In this document: in pieces, positions 60,771 to 64,000 of the stretch
Numbering within the stretch: the stretch's first letter is position 1
How the letters are laid out: each line of letters begins with the position of its first letter
NCBI RefSeq assembly: GCF_035083965.1
Contig: NC_089737.1
Span: forward strand, 14,125,029-14,189,028
DNA: 64,000 nucleotides
Direction: 5' to 3'
From: Branchiostoma lanceolatum
Taxonomy: Eukaryota; Chordata; Leptocardii; Amphioxiformes; Branchiostomatidae
The notes under the pieces: generated by a model
What the model saw: only the letters and a program-made list of their open reading frames with translations
What the model was told of the DNA's origin: nothing
Database searches by the model: none
Translations under genes and position numbers: made by a program

Positions 60771-63700
60771 ATGGCAGGGCCTGCAGTGAGACTATGTACC
60801 GGGGCACCCATGCCTCTCCTGGGACTTGGGACATGGAGGGTGAGTTTGAACACATTTGAGTAATATACTCTGATTCCTTCTTAGTGCGTGTAGTCCAGCG
60901 GTTAGTGGCCATGCCTCTCCTGGGTCTGGGGACATGGAGGGTAAGTTTAAACAATGCAATGAGGTTTTAAAAACCTCTTTGGTTTAAACACATTTGAGTG
61001 TACTTTGATTGCTGATTAATGTGCGTAGGGCGTGTCCCAGTGGTGTAGTGGTCTGTGCTTCTGTTCGTTACCACATCTGGTTCTGATTACTCGGAACCGG
61101 AAGGCCCGAGTTCGTGCCCGGGTAGGACACCTTTGGACAAGAGGCGCATTGAGTCATACCAAAGACTTTATAAAAATGGTACATACTTCTGAAACAGTAT
61201 GGAAGTTAAACATACTCCACTGCCAGTGGACTAGCCCCCTGCTGCAGTGATTGCACCACAGTGTGGCCCAGGGCTATGAAACGGGGATGGGCATCGCGCT
61301 ACATACCTTATGGTGTGTGAGGATTTTATCTTAACTTAACTAACTTAATTAACATTATGGACTGTCCTTTCTTGAAGTCTCTAGATAATTCAAGCTGGGG
61401 CCGACCTGGTATCAGACTCGGGCCCACGATAGGGAATCCATAGAATTTGATCCAGATGGCAAAGCATGCAGCGCCGGTCGCTTGAGCCATGGGGGCATGC
61501 GCTTTATACAATCTCAATATACCTTGTCTTGAAGATAGTCGAATAATGAATTTTTATTAATATGATTCTGACTATTTTGTATTATGACAGCCTCGCAGGT
61601 AACCACTGGTTGCCTGAAGTATGCTATGGCTTACAATATTACAATTACAGTTTTAAGGTTACAAACACAGTATTACAGACATCACTGTGGTGTTACAGTT
61701 GGTACAAAAACACAAGCCTATTAAAACATTACTCGTCCTACATAATTTTCCAGGCTCGACAGAATGATTGTTACCGTGCCGTGAAGGCGGCTCTGGACAT
61801 GGGCTATCGTCACATCGACACTGCGGAATATTACCGGAACGAGAAAGAAATTGGTCAAGCTCTTCATGAGAACTTCGCGGCAGGACTGAAGAGGGAAGAA
61901 GTGTTCGTGACCAGCAAGGTTGGAAAAATCTTAAACCTTTAGCACTTTGAAGTAGCCGTTTGGCACGCAATTCCCTTTTGCCAGTATTGGTTCAGACGTA
62001 GGCAGCAGGGAGAGGGTTAAAAATGCTACATCACTGCTTAATGCACTCATCATGCAGCGTTTGGTAGTATGGGAAATAAACACACACAACTACCATTGGA
62101 CTGACTAAACCCCCTATTGGAGACTGTAGACACGTGATTACGCACGTGTGACGTCAGCACTGGGTCAAAGGTCGTCGGAAGTCGGTACCACCTCCGTCCC
62201 GGTTAGACTGGCGTCTCCCTATCTAAGGCCTTAAGTTGAATGCTAAATTGTAAACATGGCATTGATAGCTAATACAACATTACTATACAGAATTTTAGTT
62301 TTAAGTTTTTTTGCTCAGGATCAGAAGCAAGTTTTATCAAATCAGATCTTTTCTTTTCTGATTCGTAGTTGTGGAACACCAGGCACCACCCCGATGACGT
62401 CCTCCCCGCCTGTCAGAGGAGCCTAACAGACCTGGGACTAGACTACCTGGACCTGTACCTCATGCACTTCCCTGTGGCTTATGCGGTAAGGTAACAGCTT
62501 TTACCTGCGCCCAGTGGCCCTGTCCCTGGAGCTAGAAGTCGCGAGTTCGATTCCGACTGTGTCACTCACTCTACCTGACCGCTACTGGAATGGTTCGCAG
62601 TCCTTAGGACGGGTCGTTAAGCCGTGGTCCACCGGTACCGTTAATTGTGCTTGTCGAAAAGTGCTAGGGTAATTTTCCCGGTACAATGAAGTTTGTATAT
62701 TGTATTCTCCAAGCAGAGGTTTCGGTAGAGTGGGGTAGTTGTGGCTGTTTTCTTTTTTTTCAATCTGCCTCCGTAACCTCTGCTTGGAGAATATTAATAC
62801 TGTACACCGTGAGCGTCTGTCTTCTCTGCCATGACCAGTGGAAGATTAGCTATTCAGTGAGCTAAATTGGATCGATATCACTATTAGAGTGAAAGGCCAA
62901 CTGTGTTGATTCAGAATATAGATTTCATTAGGTGCGACACCAAACATTTTGTTGTTGTTTACTTTGCATGCTGTTGTTGTTTGTTTTTTTACAGAGAGGA
63001 GACAACTTTCTCCCGTTTGATGACAAGGGCCAGGCTTTTACACTTGACATCCACTTCATGGAGACATGGAAGGTGATCATTCATAGATAGACAAATTTGA
63101 ACCACGCAAACTGGTTTCGTCATATGGGGCATTTTGCGCACAAACTGTCTCTGTCATCGCTCACGTCCGTAAAGAACAGGACGCATTCGAGACTTGATTT
63201 ATATTTATTACGTTTATTTAGTTCTTAAGATAATTTCTGTTAGAAAACGGGATAGTTTGAAAAGTTGTCTATTTGTAAAGTTCTATCCCATTAATTTACG
63301 ATACGTTTGTGACAAACGTTATCACATGTAAAAGTAGTTATCATGGTTTTCGATTGAAATAAATTTTAGGAATTCAAAAATGGGACAAATAGCTTGAGCT
63401 CGCATTCGAATGACCTATAGCATCCCCTGACCCCTGACAGGTGTCACAGAGCCAGGCATCTTAGTTAGTACCTTTCATACACATGAATGGTTAAATCAAC
63501 AACGATCTTTCTTCTGTCCTTCCTATCTGTTTTGCAATTACTGTAGGTCTTGAAATATTTGCTGTGGTTTTACTATCATAATGTCACTTGGCTTGACATG
63601 CATGACATTGAGAATATCGATTTGGAATGTACTACCAAGTACAAATAATTGTTTCAACCGTGACCTTAAAACACCCGGAAAACCGTCTGTCTTTTTTTAC

Positions 63701-63875
63701 AACAAATTTAAGTCTAGGTGAAAATAAATGAACTTACTGCTCTTTTTTTCTTTTTCAGGCCATGGAGAAGCTAGTTGATGCAGGCCTGGTGAAGGCCATC
63801 GGTGTGTCCAACTTCAACATCTCACAGATGGAGGAGGTTCTGACCAATGGGAGGATCAAACCAGCTGTCAATCAA
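60771..63875 (+). CDS. aldo-keto reductase family 1-like, second copy; 3' part outside the window
   Basis: Exons 60771-60839, 61754-61918, 62369-62485, 62995-63072 and 63759-63875, with the same lengths and phases as exons 1-5 of the AKR at 2624. The first 182 residues are present; the rest would lie past 64000. Start [20 protein letters not shown]. The catalytic tetrad D45, Y50 ([10 protein letters not shown]), K78 and H111 (LYLMH) and [16 protein letters not shown] are intact. Protein identity to copy 1 is clearly high in exon 5 and lower in exon 4. The two AKR genes bracket the GBP and AGMO genes in the same orientation. The gene is partial only because the window ends. Confidence 0.93.
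60905..61020 (+). repeat. duplicate of the AKR2 exon 1 end and donor
   Basis: ccatgcctctcctgggtctg then gggacatggagggtaagttt repeats the end of exon 1 (60808-60850) about 100 bases downstream. It keeps the last 11 codons ([10 protein letters not shown]) and a donor that looks better (gtaagt) than the one of the real exon (gtgagt), but has no start codon context of its own. Confidence 0.75.
61029..61500. mobile_element. SINE pair in AKR2 intron 1
   Basis: 61029-61320 (+) has a tRNA-like head: gtgtcccagtggtgtagtgg, then ccgagttcgtgcccgg. 61394-61500 (-) is a fragment of the 46612/54837 family (gaatttgatccagatggca, then cgcttgagccatgggg). Confidence 0.6.
62507..62690 (+). mobile_element. tRNA-derived SINE, different body
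   Basis: gcgcccagtggccctgtccc then gcgagttcgattccgactg (B-box-like), followed by ccttaggacgggtcgttaag. In AKR2 intron 3. Confidence 0.6.
62704..62793. mobile_element. 90-base foldback MITE, CTCCAAGCAGA-type
   Basis: attctccaagcagaggtt on the left and aacctctgcttggagaat on the right, an 18-base perfect inverted repeat around a T-rich middle. In AKR2 intron 3. Confidence 0.8.
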
Positions 63876-64000
63876 GTTAGTGTAGCTCCTCTCATTTAAC
63901 CTTATAAGGCCACATCCGTTAATTGATTTGATGGTTGTTAGATTTGGGAAAGTATCAATTAGGAACTGTAAGATGTAATCAAACACAGAGTCTGAGCTAT

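Noticed and set aside
4248-62550. tRNA genes suggested by B-box-like GTTCGAANCC motifs
   Set aside because: Each is the head of a repeated SINE with a shared non-tRNA body, and the cloverleaf is not intact by eye.

Overview
This is eukaryotic, animal DNA: genes are split into many short exons with GT/AG borders, introns are rich in transposon debris, and there is no operon structure. The gene families present (alkylglycerol monooxygenase, aldo-keto reductase family 1, guanylate-binding protein GTPases, a RIPK-type kinase, a death-effector domain) and the free mixing of immune domains suggest a deuterostome invertebrate, most likely an amphioxus (Branchiostoma). The species is inferred, not proven. 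Gene models were read by eye from reading frame, splice sites and exon phase.

Layout. 1-2600: repeat-rich flank. 2624-9217 (+): complete 10-exon aldo-keto reductase (AKR). 11600-21570 (-): 15-exon gene joining an N-terminal death-effector domain (DED) to a guanylate-binding-protein (GBP) GTPase, a long coiled coil, a proline run and a C-terminal CaaX box. About 21.9-27.9 kb: no gene, with a unit present three times and tandem/foldback repeats. 27928-35888 (-): a second, closely related GBP whose coiled coil runs, in matching splice phase and across a 201-base intron, into a complete RIPK-like kinase domain. 37582-46447 (-) and 51013-58407 (-): two tandem 12-exon alkylglycerol monooxygenase (AGMO) genes. 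60771 to beyond the right edge (+): a second AKR, with five exons visible.

The most interesting content is the pair of GBP paralogues. They share the same exon plan through the GTPase, helical and coiled-coil regions but carry different modules at the ends: DED and a prenylation box in one, a kinase in the other. Both module joins fall at phase-compatible introns. GBPs are interferon-induced, membrane-acting defence GTPases in vertebrates, and DED and RIPK domains belong to death and inflammatory signalling. These genes therefore look like domain-shuffled innate immune proteins that couple GBP membrane sensing directly to death-fold or kinase output. The function is inferred.

The AGMO/AKR set is metabolic: AGMO splits ether lipids into glycerol and fatty aldehydes, and AKR1 enzymes reduce aldehydes, so their proximity could be meaningful or accidental. 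A recurring oddity is small tandem duplication of exon-intron junctions in the AKR and AGMO genes, extreme at the AGMO2 3' end, where the tail of the last coding exon is repeated about ten times. Two exons (30488-30635 and 55350-55444) are one base off the length expected from their paralogues and need checking.
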